Shown piece after piece: positions 44,655-54,461 of a stretch of DNA of 64,000 bases. Location: the NCBI GenBank assembly GCA_964473645.1, contig CAYYPW010000004.1:186001-250000 (forward strand), read 5' to 3'. The stretch's first letter is position 1, and every line of letters starts with the position of its first letter. The notes beneath the pieces are model-generated. The model was not told the origin of the DNA, searched no databases, and saw nothing but the letters and a program-made list of their open reading frames with translations. The position numbers and the translations under genes were made by a program. Origin of the DNA: HdN1 sp964473645. GTDB taxonomy: Bacteria > Pseudomonadota > Gammaproteobacteria > Pseudomonadales > Ketobacteraceae.

Positions 44655-44959
44655 GTGCCTTACCCAATAAGCGTGTGGAATGCGGGCCATCAGAAAAAGT
44701 GTACACCATGTTCACTAACATGCTATGACGCCTGATAGCTCATAGCCTGACAACTTGCATACAACTCGCATTTAATCGTAGCGCGCCACCTAAACTTTAT
44801 AGCTTTAAAATCAAGGGATTCCGCCTGTTTGACATTTGCCCACCGCTCAACAACGCTTAATTCTGCCCTTCAAAAAATTCTGCTATCGCTTTTCAGGCCA
44901 ACCCGTCAAAGGGCCTGAACGTGGGGACTAGCAGCCCTTGCCGACACCGGGAGTTTTTC
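44655..44959. other. Divergent intergenic region, DUF2236 / CheA-like kinase
   Basis: About 305 bases that must hold the promoters of both divergent genes. A TTGACA (44829-44834, plus strand) is a possible -35 for the kinase, but no -10 with proper spacing follows. I see no repeat or RNA gene here. Confidence 0.4.
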
Positions 44960-47344
44960 GTGAACGTTTTCAAACACATGTCCGTCAAGTGGAAAATCTA
45001 TCTGATCGCCGTGGTCAGCATCTGCGGCTTTGGTGGCTATCTGGGTTTTAACGTGTGGGTCAATACGAATAACGCCAAACTCCTGACTAGCTTGCGTGAG
45101 GCCTACTTCCCCATCCTCGAAAAAGCGACACAAAGTGATGTCAATCTGGATCGCATCTCGGAAGCCCTCAACAACGCCGCGATGACAGCCGAAACCGAGC
45201 ATATCGATCAGGCGCAGCAAATATCTGACAAGATCAATGCCTTACTGGATGAGATATACCGACTGGAACCTGAACGCAAGCAGGCAGTTAAAACCCTGAA
45301 AACTGACTTCAACGCCTATTTCGCTGAGGCGAAAAGCATCACCAGTGACATGTTGAGCGGCGAGGCCAATATCAAACAGATGGTCGCGCGCGCCGCCACC
45401 AAAGAAGAAAAACTCGCTAGCGTCAATCGTCAGTTGGATGAATTCATTACTTATGCTCATGCCAAATTCAGTGGCAGTATCGATACCGCCAACCAGAACG
45501 CCAATACCATGCTCACCTCGGGATTCATTATCTGGGGCGTGTGTATTCTTATCATGGCAGTAACGGTCTATGCGATCGCGCGAATTATTTTGGGCAACAT
45601 CAATCGGGTTTCAGATTCGCTGGACGAACTCGCTCACGGCAGTGACGATTTCTCTAAAAAAATCACAGTAGACTCCGAAGACGAAATCGGTAAACTCGCC
45701 GCCAGCTTTAATGCCTTGCTCGAAAATCTACGCATCAAAACCAATGATCTGATGTGCATGATGCAACACATGCACACCGGCTTGTTCACCATCAATGAAG
45801 ACGAATCCATTCACCGCGAATATTCGGCTTGCATCGAACAGATTTTCGAAACTCACGACGTTGCAGGCGTCAATTATAGCGAGCTGCTGTTTCAACATGC
45901 GCTATTAGGCGCCGATGTGCGCGATCAGGTGAGTGCCGCCGTTACCAGTTTGTTGGGGGCGGACGAGATGATGTGGGGATTCAACTCGCATTTATTGGTC
46001 AACGAATTCAGATTGCAAGTCATCGACGACAACGGCACCACACGCGAAAAAATCCTTGAAGTGGATTGGGATGCCATTGTCACCGACGAAGTCATAACCC
46101 GTTTGATGGTCACGGTACGTGACGTCACCGAACTCCGCGCCATGCAAGCCGCCGCCGAAGAACAAAAAATGGAACTGGAAATCGTCGGTCAGATTCTCAA
46201 ACTAACCCCGGCCCGCTTTAAAACGTTTGCTGACAATGCAATTAGCTTGCTCGATCGCAACGAAACCATTATTCGTGAAAACAGTTCAAAGAATCTGGGC
46301 GTTATAGCTGAACTGTTTGCCAACATGCATACCATAAAGGGCAATGCCCGCACCTATCAACTTAGCTACATCACTGACACCGTGCACGAAACCGAAACCA
46401 CCTATGATCGATTGCGCAAAGAGGATGAGTTGCCCTGGCAACAGGCGCAACTATTCCACGAACTGAATCAGGTGCGGGACGCACTACACCGCTATATCAA
46501 TATCCTGAACGACAAACTGTCGTTTGCCAGTGGCAGTGCTGCCGCCCTCCCCGCTGACAGCATCGTGATCAACAAAGCCGATATGCAATCGTTGCTGGCA
46601 CACATCGAACCTCTCATGACCGATACGCAAAACAACCCCACCTTGTTCACGGCTTTCCGCACCGTTGCCAGCACGTTACGCCGCTTTGATACTCAGCCTT
46701 TGCCCAAGGTGTTGGAATCGCTGTTGGACACCTTGCCCAATGTGGCAGAACAGCTGGGCAAAGTGGCGCCACGGATTCAATTTGAAGGGGATACACCGGC
46801 CATCTTCAATGCACATACAAGTACGATCACCAATGTGTTTTCGCACGTGCTCAAAAACGCCATCGATCACGGCATCGAACCCCCTCAGGAACGCCAAGCC
46901 AAAGGTAAACCAGAACAAGGCACCATCACCCTACGCGCCACGACGACCACTGATCACCTGCGTCTGGAAGTCTTTGACGATGGCAAGGGCCTGAATCTGA
47001 AACGGCTCTGCGAGAAAATGAGCGAACAAGGCATGTTCGGAGCTGACTTGACCAACGTTACTCCCCAACGTGTGGCCGATGGCATGTTCATGTCGGGTGT
47101 TTCCACGGCGGAACAGCTGACGGATATCTCTGGCCGTGGCGTGGGGATGGATGCGGTAAAAAAATATTTGAATGGTATGGGGTGTGATATTCAGATTGAA
47201 CTGGCACCCGATGTTACTTTCGAGCAGGTATCTCTAGGGCAAGGCTTCGTGCCCTTCAAATTGGTCGTTACCCTCGGCGATCAGGTGTGCCACCTCCCAG
47301 GGGCCTCCGCTGTAAACAACCGCAACGCCAGAAAAGCCTCCTGA
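44960..47344 (+). CDS. Membrane-bound CheA-like histidine kinase
   Basis: A protein of about 794 residues. Two membrane helices (IYLIAVVSICGFGGYLGFNV and GFIIWGVCILIMAVTVYAIA) frame a helical-bundle sensor of about 170 residues. A HAMP domain follows (RIILGNINRVSDSLDELAHG onward), then a region with a PAS-like part. The Hpt domain has the phospho-His in NMHTIKGNARTYQL (about residue 457). A CheA-type ATPase domain carries LKNAIDHGIEP, FDDGKGLNLKRL and GRGVGMDAVKKYLNGMG. The protein ends after the ATPase; no P2, CheW or receiver domain is present. I prefer the GTG at 44960 (GGGAG 6 bases upstream) over an ATG at 44921. A cognate receiver is not seen nearby. Confidence 0.85.
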   Translation: MNVFKHMSVKWKIYLIAVVSICGFGGYLGFNVWVNTNNAKLLTSLREAYFPILEKATQSDVNLDRISEALNNAAMTAETEHIDQAQQISDKINALLDEIYRLEPERKQAVKTLKTDFNAYFAEAKSITSDMLSGEANIKQMVARAATKEEKLASVNRQLDEFITYAHAKFSGSIDTANQNANTMLTSGFIIWGVCILIMAVTVYAIARIILGNINRVSDSLDELAHGSDDFSKKITVDSEDEIGKLAASFNALLENLRIKTNDLMCMMQHMHTGLFTINEDESIHREYSACIEQIFETHDVAGVNYSELLFQHALLGADVRDQVSAAVTSLLGADEMMWGFNSHLLVNEFRLQVIDDNGTTREKILEVDWDAIVTDEVITRLMVTVRDVTELRAMQAAAEEQKMELEIVGQILKLTPARFKTFADNAISLLDRNETIIRENSSKNLGVIAELFANMHTIKGNARTYQLSYITDTVHETETTYDRLRKEDELPWQQAQLFHELNQVRDALHRYINILNDKLSFASGSAAALPADSIVINKADMQSLLAHIEPLMTDTQNNPTLFTAFRTVASTLRRFDTQPLPKVLESLLDTLPNVAEQLGKVAPRIQFEGDTPAIFNAHTSTITNVFSHVLKNAIDHGIEPPQERQAKGKPEQGTITLRATTTTDHLRLEVFDDGKGLNLKRLCEKMSEQGMFGADLTNVTPQRVADGMFMSGVSTAEQLTDISGRGVGMDAVKKYLNGMGCDIQIELAPDVTFEQVSLGQGFVPFKLVVTLGDQVCHLPGASAVNNRNARKAS

Positions 47345-47386
47345 CGTTGCGCTTCAAATCACGCGTTATCGCAACCACACCTGCAT

Positions 47387-47412
47387 GGCTCTCTCAATGG
47401 GAGCCTTTATAA
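47387..47412 (+). terminator. Terminator of the CheA-like kinase gene
   Basis: GGCTCTC and GGGAGCC pair over 7 positions (one G-T) around TCAAT, followed by TTTATAA, about 45 bases after the kinase stop. Confidence 0.55.
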
Positions 47413-47499
47413 ATTGATTTATAAGGAGTTCGTACCGTCTGGACTAACCAGAAAACCCGCCTAATGTATAGATAACTTCTATCAAGAAAGGACTCGCTA

Positions 47500-50400
47500 A
47501 TGTCGCGCTTCAGCCGTGCTATCGTGCCTGCTCTTTCAGCCTGGTGCCTGATTCACACCGCTTACGCGGTTGCTGCGCCGACCATCACGGCACTCTCCAA
47601 CCTGGAGGTCAATCGGCAAGATGCAGCCACCCTTGTCGATTCTGACATCATGATTACAGACGGCGGCTCATACGCCGATGGCTCCCTCAGATTTTCACTG
47701 GCGGGCGCCACTGCAAACGATTTTTTTACCTTGTCCAGTAATGCCGACGTTAATGCGCTTGATGCGATTTCGGTGGAGGGCTCGCTGGTTTACCTCGGTG
47801 ACGGCACCAGCCGGCGCCGCATAGGGGTCGTTGACACGATGGAAAACGGAAGCAATGGCGCTGCATTAAAAATTCTGTTTTCTTTTCCCCTGACGAATGC
47901 CAGCTTTGAAAACGGAACCACCGCAGGCTGGACCGTCTTCGAATCCCAGTATCCAAACGAAGCCAATCTGCATGGCGATAACATCCCCTGGGTGAGGCGC
48001 GCAGATAGCACCGGCGGCACCGGCACTATCAATATCGCCACCACCGCCAGCCTTTATTATTCCGTATCGATAGTCACCTCGCCCGTCAGCAGTGGTGCTT
48101 ATGGAATGCGTTTATTTAGCAGTGGCAGCGTGGGATGCGCCAATGCCAGTGGCGCCAGCGCGATCTCCTTTAATGGATTTTGCTCCTCCCATGGGCCTTG
48201 GGTTGAAAGCAGCCCGTTCAGCGGTTCCAGCGGTGATCAAATATTTACTGACTGGGCAGCACAAAATGGCCAGGATGCCTACGAAGTGCAAGGCCACCTG
48301 GTGGGGGATGGCGCAGACAACACGTTTGGTACCAGCGACGATACCGAACAGCTGCTTTTCTCCCAGCGCGGGGACACCAAAATTTTCTCTGTATCGAGTG
48401 CCAACATCACTGCAGAAGATACCTACAAATTCCGATTTGTGTCTGGCAGCTACGATGCCAGCGGTGGCGCAGCGCTTGGCGCCAGTCTTTATGTCGACAA
48501 TGTGCGCCTCGTCAGTAGCACCCCGGTGACTGACACGGTGGTGCACAATATCGCCCGAATGATACGCTTTGAAAACACTTCAGACAGCCCGCCTCACCAG
48601 GCAAGAACCTTAACCGTTACAGCCACAGCGGCCGGGGGTACTTCAGGTGCTGCGACGTCCACTATTACGATTGCCAGCAATGTCGCGCCCACTATTAGCA
48701 GCAACGCCGTCACACGCGCAACGCAAGGCAGTCTCTATACCTACAGCGTTATTGGCATGGATTCCGATCCAGACGCGGTTCTGACCTACAGTTTGACTAC
48801 CGCACCTCACTTTCTTTCGATTGGCACAGCGACGGGGCAGATCAGTGGTACGCCGACGCCATCCGACCTCGGCGATCATTTAGTAACGGTTAGGGTAAGT
48901 GACGGCAGTTTGTCGGCGGAGCAGTCTTACACGCTTTCTGTGCTAGCTGATCTTGATCAGGACGGCACACCCGACATCGAAGACACCGATATCGACGGCG
49001 ACGGCATGCCCAATGCCTGGGAAGCCGAACACGCGTTAAACCCCAGCCATGCAGGCGACGCCGCCGATGACGCGGATCAAGATGGTCTGAATAATCTTGG
49101 CGAATACCAACAAAGCAAGAATCCACGCACTGACGATGTCCCGCCTGTCGTGACAGCGCCGGCCGATCTTGAGGTGAGCGCAACGGAACTTTTCACGGCA
49201 GTCACATTGGGATCTGCCTCGGCCCACGATGCGAAAGACGGTGCATTAACGGCAAGTGCAAGTCGCAACGGACGGTTTGAGCCCGGCAGACACGAAATTG
49301 TCTGGTCAGCAACGGACACCGCCGGCAATACCGGTACAGCGATACAGGTGCTAAAAGTCAGACCCGTGGTGGAATTCAGCAACGATCAGCAAATTGGGGA
49401 GGCAGGCGCACCAGAGGTGATTGTCAGCGTTCACCTGAATGGCCAGGCGGCCGACTATCCGGTAATTGTGCCCTTCTCGGTTACGGGAACTGCATTAAAC
49501 CCTGACGACCACAATTTAGTGGCAGGAACCTTCGTGATAACGAGCGGCCTGCAGGCGAGCATCGCGTTCAACATTGTCGATGATGGAGCAGGCGATGATA
49601 GCGAAACCATAACCCTGTCGATGCAGGCACCTACCCATGCCGTTATCGGGAGCAAACGCTTGCACAACGTCTTTTTGTCGGAAGGCAACAAAGCCCCGAA
49701 AGTCAGCCTGAAAGCGTTGCAGGCAAGCGATAACAATACCTCGATGATTATTACTGGCGGTGGTGAAGTGTTGGCCCTGGCCACGGTTCAAGACCCTGAC
49801 GTGCTCGATACCCATACCTATGACTGGAGCCGATCAGACTCTCGGCTAACGGATCTGGATACCCAGGATAGCGCCTTTCGCTTTGATCCTTCGTTGCTCG
49901 CTGAAGGCGTCTACACCCTGAGTGTGAACGCATTCGATAGCGGTAATCCACCCCTTTCCAGCACCAAAAACGTCAGGCTTCGGGTGCAGGCAAAGGCGCC
50001 CATTCTCAAAATGGGAGTCGATACGGATGACGATGGTGAAAACGACCTGGCTGAGGGTTTTGCTGATAACGACCAGGATGGGGTGCCTAATTACCTGGAT
50101 GCGACCTTGGCTACTAATGTCATTGAAGAGCAGCGGGCTAATGCCTACAAATACTTGATGGAAACCCATGTTGGATTACGCATTCGACTAGGCGCCATGG
50201 CGATGGGTGCGGGTAAGGCCGCCAGCAATCTGGACAAGGCAGAGCTCGTGAATCTGACGAGAACCCCCGAAGACACGATCGAGAACAGCGGCGGCTACTT
50301 TGATGTTGACGTTACCGATTTGCCTGTACCCGGTCAGACGGTCGAGATAGTGGTAGCCCTGTTTAATCAAATTCCTGAGCAACCCGTTTATCGCACGTTA

Positions 50401-50856
50401 ACCAGCAATGGTGGATGGCAAAACTTTATTGAAAACGGCACCGACCACGTGGCCTCTGCCGCTGGCGACGCAGGCTACTGCCCTCCCCCCGGCGATCGCG
50501 CCTATACAGATGGCCTCAAACCTGGCCATTGGTGTGTGCAATTAACCCTTCAGGATGGAGGCGCCAACGACGACGACCAGGAAAGAAACGGTACGGTGGT
50601 CAACCTGGGCGGCGTGGGAACTAAAATTCCGACCCCACCGCGCCTATCGGGTGAAGACGGAGCTGGTGGTGGCGCGGGCGGTGGTGGTGGCGGTGGCGGC
50701 GCCCTCTCCTGCTGGATATTGCTGATAACGCTAATACTGCGCTTTCTCAAATCACCCAAACCACCTAAAGCACCTAAAGCACTAAGAGCACCCAAACCAC
50801 TTATATCCAACCAGCCTGCCGTTATGCACCCGATCGACGCCACCAAAATCTTTTGA
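47500..50856 (+). CDS. Large secreted surface protein with Ca-binding repeats and a GlyGly-CTERM-like anchor
   Basis: A 1118-residue exported protein. A signal peptide (ending TAYAVAAP) is followed by an N-terminal beta region. A putative Ig domain (He_PIG-like, about 400-485) and a thrombospondin type-3-like calcium region (LDQDGTPDIEDTDIDGDGMP, about 485-550) come next. HYR-like (about 550-625) and Calx-beta-like (about 628-730) domains follow, and a second DxDxDG stretch lies near 845. Near the C-terminus a glycine run precedes ALSCWILLITLILRFLK, which has the glycine-helix-basic order of GlyGly-CTERM anchors processed by rhombosortase. About 37 Pro/Lys-rich residues follow the anchor, where anchors normally end. 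Probably an adhesin or surface-enzyme scaffold. It precedes the GMC oxidoreductase by 35 bases. Confidence 0.8.
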   Translation: MSRFSRAIVPALSAWCLIHTAYAVAAPTITALSNLEVNRQDAATLVDSDIMITDGGSYADGSLRFSLAGATANDFFTLSSNADVNALDAISVEGSLVYLGDGTSRRRIGVVDTMENGSNGAALKILFSFPLTNASFENGTTAGWTVFESQYPNEANLHGDNIPWVRRADSTGGTGTINIATTASLYYSVSIVTSPVSSGAYGMRLFSSGSVGCANASGASAISFNGFCSSHGPWVESSPFSGSSGDQIFTDWAAQNGQDAYEVQGHLVGDGADNTFGTSDDTEQLLFSQRGDTKIFSVSSANITAEDTYKFRFVSGSYDASGGAALGASLYVDNVRLVSSTPVTDTVVHNIARMIRFENTSDSPPHQARTLTVTATAAGGTSGAATSTITIASNVAPTISSNAVTRATQGSLYTYSVIGMDSDPDAVLTYSLTTAPHFLSIGTATGQISGTPTPSDLGDHLVTVRVSDGSLSAEQSYTLSVLADLDQDGTPDIEDTDIDGDGMPNAWEAEHALNPSHAGDAADDADQDGLNNLGEYQQSKNPRTDDVPPVVTAPADLEVSATELFTAVTLGSASAHDAKDGALTASASRNGRFEPGRHEIVWSATDTAGNTGTAIQVLKVRPVVEFSNDQQIGEAGAPEVIVSVHLNGQAADYPVIVPFSVTGTALNPDDHNLVAGTFVITSGLQASIAFNIVDDGAGDDSETITLSMQAPTHAVIGSKRLHNVFLSEGNKAPKVSLKALQASDNNTSMIITGGGEVLALATVQDPDVLDTHTYDWSRSDSRLTDLDTQDSAFRFDPSLLAEGVYTLSVNAFDSGNPPLSSTKNVRLRVQAKAPILKMGVDTDDDGENDLAEGFADNDQDGVPNYLDATLATNVIEEQRANAYKYLMETHVGLRIRLGAMAMGAGKAASNLDKAELVNLTRTPEDTIENSGGYFDVDVTDLPVPGQTVEIVVALFNQIPEQPVYRTLTSNGGWQNFIENGTDHVASAAGDAGYCPPPGDRAYTDGLKPGHWCVQLTLQDGGANDDDQERNGTVVNLGGVGTKIPTPPRLSGEDGAGGGAGGGGGGGGALSCWILLITLILRFLKSPKPPKAPKALRAPKPLISNQPAVMHPIDATKIF

Positions 50857-50891
50857 TAGTGTCGTCAAATGTTTATCAGGGAGTGTGGCAA

Positions 50892-52487
50892 ATGACACAG
50901 GTGTTTGATTATTTGGTGGTGGGTGGTGGTTCAGCGGGTTGCGCGCTTGCGAGCCGATTGAGCGAAGATGCTTCGACCAGTGTAGCGTTGCTTGAAGCCG
51001 GTAAAGCGGGCGACAACTGGGTCGTCAACGTACCCGCTGCCATTGTGATTGCCGTGCCTACCGGCATTAACAGCCGCAACCTTGATACTGAACCCCAACC
51101 CGGTTTACGCGGCCGAATTGGGTACCAACCCCGTGGCAAAGTATTGGGCGGTTCATCGGCTGTGAATGCCATGGTTTACATACGCGGCCATCGCAGTGAC
51201 TACGATCATTGGGCTGCATTGGGTAATACCGGTTGGGCCTATGACGATGTACTTCCCTACTTTAAAAAATCCGAAAACAACGAAGTATTTTGCAACGAAT
51301 GGCACGGCCAGGGTGGCCCGCTTAACGTCGCTAATCTACGCACCGACAATCCGGTGCACCAGATGTATCTGGAGGCCGCCCGGCAAGTCGGCTATCCCAT
51401 CAATGATGATTTTAACGGTGCTGAGCAAGAAGGCGTCGGTATTTACCAGGTTACACAGAAAAACGGTGAACGCTGGAGTGCTGCACGCGCTTTTATTCAC
51501 CCTTACATGAACCAACGGGCCAATCTCAGCGTTGAATTGCAGGCACAAGCACGGCGCATATTATTTGAGGGTAAGCGTGCCGTCGGTGTTGAGTTCGAAC
51601 AAGGCGGTGTAACGCGCATCCTAAAGGCCAGACGCGAAGTCATTATCTGCGGTGGCGCGTTCCACTCGCCACAATTGCTGCAGCTCTCCGGTATTGGTGA
51701 CGGTGGCGATCTGCAAAAACTGGGCATCCCGGTCGTGCATCATCTTCCTGGTGTTGGTAAAAATTTGCAGGATCACCCCGATTTTGTGTTCGGTTATAAA
51801 ACTAAAAGTCTGGAACTCGGCGGGTTTTCACTGCCGGGCACTGCCCGCATGCTGCATGAGATCGGACGCTATCGGCGCGAGCGTCGCGGCCAGATCACCT
51901 CCAACTATGCAGAGGGTGGTGCATTCTTAAAGACTCGCCCCGATCTGCTGGCGCCGGATATTCAACTGCACTTGGTCACCGCGCTAGTAGAAGACCATGC
52001 TCGCAAAATGCGCTGGGGACACGGCTATTCCTGCCACGTGTGTGTGTTGCGACCAAAAAGCCGCGGAGAGGTTGGGCTGTATAACGTTGACCCTCACAGC
52101 CCACCCAAAATTAACCCCAACTTTCTCGGTGAAGAAGAAGATCTACGCGTGCTGGTGGAGGGCTTCAAAATGACACGTAAACTGATGGATGCCCCAGCGC
52201 TTTCACCTATACGGGGCGAAGAATTATTCACTGCTAATGTGCGGACAGATGACGAGATCATCAGCGTACTGCGTGAACGGGTGGATACGGTTTATCACCC
52301 GGTCGGGTCTTGCAAAATGGGTGTAGACGCAATGGCGGTGGTAGATCCGCAATTGCGAGTGCACGGTATTGAAAATTTAAGGGTGGTTGACGCCTCAATA
52401 ATGCCGACACTGGTTGGCGGCAATACCAATGCACCTGCCATCATGATTGCAGAAAAGGCGGCCCACATGATTCGTCAAGAACAATGA
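50892..52487 (+). CDS. GMC-family FAD oxidoreductase (choline/alcohol dehydrogenase type)
   Basis: A 531-residue flavoenzyme. The FAD fold is at the N-terminus (FDYLVVGGGSAGCALASRL), GMC signature 1 is GKVLGGSSAVNAMVYIRGHR, signature 2 is GGAFHSPQLLQLSGIG, and the catalytic His region is VYHPVGSCKMG. The closing segment RVVDASIMPTLVGGNTNAPA is typical. The overall pattern is that of AlkJ / choline-dehydrogenase-like enzymes, which oxidise medium-chain or other alcohols at the membrane. I chose the ATG at 50892, with GGGAG 9 bases upstream; an ATG at 50853 overlaps the previous gene. No signal peptide. A perfect hairpin follows the stop. Confidence 0.93.
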   Translation: MTQVFDYLVVGGGSAGCALASRLSEDASTSVALLEAGKAGDNWVVNVPAAIVIAVPTGINSRNLDTEPQPGLRGRIGYQPRGKVLGGSSAVNAMVYIRGHRSDYDHWAALGNTGWAYDDVLPYFKKSENNEVFCNEWHGQGGPLNVANLRTDNPVHQMYLEAARQVGYPINDDFNGAEQEGVGIYQVTQKNGERWSAARAFIHPYMNQRANLSVELQAQARRILFEGKRAVGVEFEQGGVTRILKARREVIICGGAFHSPQLLQLSGIGDGGDLQKLGIPVVHHLPGVGKNLQDHPDFVFGYKTKSLELGGFSLPGTARMLHEIGRYRRERRGQITSNYAEGGAFLKTRPDLLAPDIQLHLVTALVEDHARKMRWGHGYSCHVCVLRPKSRGEVGLYNVDPHSPPKINPNFLGEEEDLRVLVEGFKMTRKLMDAPALSPIRGEELFTANVRTDDEIISVLRERVDTVYHPVGSCKMGVDAMAVVDPQLRVHGIENLRVVDASIMPTLVGGNTNAPAIMIAEKAAHMIRQEQ

Positions 52488-52517
52488 TGTGTCGACCAAA
52501 GTGATGCGTCGACACAT
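52487..52517. terminator. Perfect hairpin between convergent GMC and protease genes
   Basis: ATGTGTCGAC and GTCGACACAT form a perfect 10-bp stem with an 11-base loop that begins at the GMC stop codon and lies before the end of the convergent protease gene. There is no T tract, so it may be a bidirectional or factor-assisted terminator. Confidence 0.45.
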
Positions 52518-52591
52518 GTGATTTGCGGCCTACGTCCCTGGCTCAGCGATACGTTTTCCGAAGATTACGTACCGCCTCCGCCAGCGCTGTT

Positions 52592-54064
52592 CTACTTGCC
52601 GAACACTTCCACTTCTGCGAGAGACAAATAGCCCGTGCCGTTTAGCTGAACATGCACGGTGGTCACACCACTTCCGGATATGTCAATGTCCGTGGTACGA
52701 CCCGCCGTGCCCGTGTACGTCTTAACAGCGACATCGCGGCCGGCTCCATCCACTAAAAACACTGTGAAATTTGAGAGACGGGAGGTACAGCAGTCCGTAC
52801 GGTTCCAGATTCGCACTTTGCTTACCTGATACCCGCGCCCCAACTCGACTTTCCAGAAGGCATTCTTCTGGTAATTGGTATGAGTGACCGAATTGGCACT
52901 CCACTCTCCGTTCGTGTTGCCGTCCACTGCACGTGATGCAGCGCCGCCGGTGCTGTAGGTTGATGATTGCTCGGCGTGTTTACCTTTGGCGACATTGGTG
53001 ACTGCTGCCACATTTTTGTAATAGCCCCCTTTGGGAACGCCGGGAATCGGATCGCCAAAGTTTGCGTTGTTAAACACGATGGTGCCCGTCACGCCATACT
53101 TGTAATTGAATTTGCCGTTCGCGCCATAGGCCACGTCTACCTTCGTGCTGAAATTACACGACCCACCTTCATTGGTGCATTTGGTATAACCTGCAGGAAC
53201 TGTTCCTGTGTCGGTGCCACCGCCACTGCCGCCGCCATCGCCGATTTGTCCGGCAACTTGGGTAATCCAGCCAACGTAGCTCGCCACTTTGGTATATACG
53301 CCTGGATAGCCACTTACGCAGCTCGCTCCAAAGCTGGTAATACCCACCTGATAGAAGCGCCCGCCTTTATTAATGAACAGCGGGCCACCGGAATCCCCAT
53401 TACAGGTGTCCGTCTGTCTACCGGTGCCTGCGCAAATTTGATTATCATTTACAGTAAAAACATTTGCACAAGTTTGCAGCGATACGATCGGCAAATTCAC
53501 TTTCAGCAAGGTTGAAGAGCCCGAACCAGGCGTGTTGCTTGTCCGGCCCCATCCTGCCGCGGTAACCATGGAACCCACCGGGGCGTCACTCAGTTGTGCC
53601 GGGTTGATCGGTGTGTACTTGGCGGGGATAGCCTGCGACAACCTCACAAGCGCAATATCATTGCGCATTGTGGCTGGGTTATATTGTGGATGAACGATGA
53701 CTTGTTCAGCATAAATTGCCATTGATCCACTGGGGGCATCCCAGTTGTGCAAACCTACGAAAAGTCTCGTGTTACCGGGAGAGATATAGGGTGTGCAGTG
53801 GGCCGCTGTCATCACCCAGCGGGAGTTGATAATGGTACCACCACAGAACCCGTCGACAGACACCATAAAGGGGAACTCGCCAGGCGTTGCCTGCACACCA
53901 CCTATGATGCGTGTATCGATGGGCTCCAAGTTTGCGGTATTTTCGTCAACCGACGCCGAGATGGCAGACGCTGAAAACAACAGCAACGGAACAGCGGCCA
54001 TCAAAAGCTGCTTGCGTAACTTTCCCATTTTTTTAAGTACTTCAGGAATAGAATATTCTGACAT
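52592..54064 (-). CDS. Secreted trypsin-like protease with a C-terminal lectin-type domain
   Basis: A 490-residue exported protease. A signal segment (RKQLLMAAVPLLLFSASAIS) is followed by RIIGGVQATPGEFPF, the trypsin activation site. The catalytic triad is in VMTAAHC, NDIALVRL and CNGDSGGPL, and the Asp in DTCNGDSGGP (the S1 position) indicates cleavage after Arg/Lys. A Gly-rich linker (about 275-290) leads to a small beta region (GGSCNFSTKVDVAYGANGKF). A discoidin / fucolectin-like domain follows, with AEQSSTYSTGGAASRAVDGN and SKVRIWNRTDCCTSRLSNF. This should bind a carbohydrate or surface and position the protease. The start at 54064 has GGAGA 6 bases upstream; an ATG at 54142 is less likely. 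Confidence 0.9.
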   Translation of the reverse strand: MSEYSIPEVLKKMGKLRKQLLMAAVPLLLFSASAISASVDENTANLEPIDTRIIGGVQATPGEFPFMVSVDGFCGGTIINSRWVMTAAHCTPYISPGNTRLFVGLHNWDAPSGSMAIYAEQVIVHPQYNPATMRNDIALVRLSQAIPAKYTPINPAQLSDAPVGSMVTAAGWGRTSNTPGSGSSTLLKVNLPIVSLQTCANVFTVNDNQICAGTGRQTDTCNGDSGGPLFINKGGRFYQVGITSFGASCVSGYPGVYTKVASYVGWITQVAGQIGDGGGSGGGTDTGTVPAGYTKCTNEGGSCNFSTKVDVAYGANGKFNYKYGVTGTIVFNNANFGDPIPGVPKGGYYKNVAAVTNVAKGKHAEQSSTYSTGGAASRAVDGNTNGEWSANSVTHTNYQKNAFWKVELGRGYQVSKVRIWNRTDCCTSRLSNFTVFLVDGAGRDVAVKTYTGTAGRTTDIDISGSGVTTVHVQLNGTGYLSLAEVEVFGK

Positions 54065-54461
54065 GAGTGTTCTCCACAATGTGTTGTAATTATTTGCCAT
54101 AAGCAGTTCGATGCCGGAGGTACTCAAAAAAAGCAGCCGCATGCAGCCTTCTTTGGTTCATCAAACAATTCCAATTGAACAGAAAAGATCTACAGCAGCG
54201 AATGAACGAATTGATGATTTCGCGCAAAATAAAAATAAAAATTGAAGACGTGCAGCACATACAGCGCATTTAATGCTTTTTTTACGCCAAATCTGGATTA
54301 ACCAAATTCACACTGTAGGACAATCAGATAATTTTTGAACCAAGTATTATAAGTTACCGAGTTTTGGCGATAGACTTGTGTACACTTGCAATCAAGTTAA
54401 TTCGTGGGCTGACCACATTATATGCTTATAGATGCAAAAGATTCGGGAACGGAGCCGCACC
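54065..54461. other. A/T-rich divergent region, protease / FHA-CpaF
   Basis: About 400 bases with no supportable gene and a clear A/T bias. An 8-base palindrome GTGTACAC and the string TTGCAATCAAGTTAAT lie about 60-90 bases before the FHA-CpaF start and could be promoter parts, but no -35/-10 pair is convincing. Confidence 0.4.

Noticed and set aside
44829..44857. Sigma-70 promoter of the CheA-like kinase
   Set aside because: TTGACA is present, but no acceptable -10 lies 16-18 bases away.
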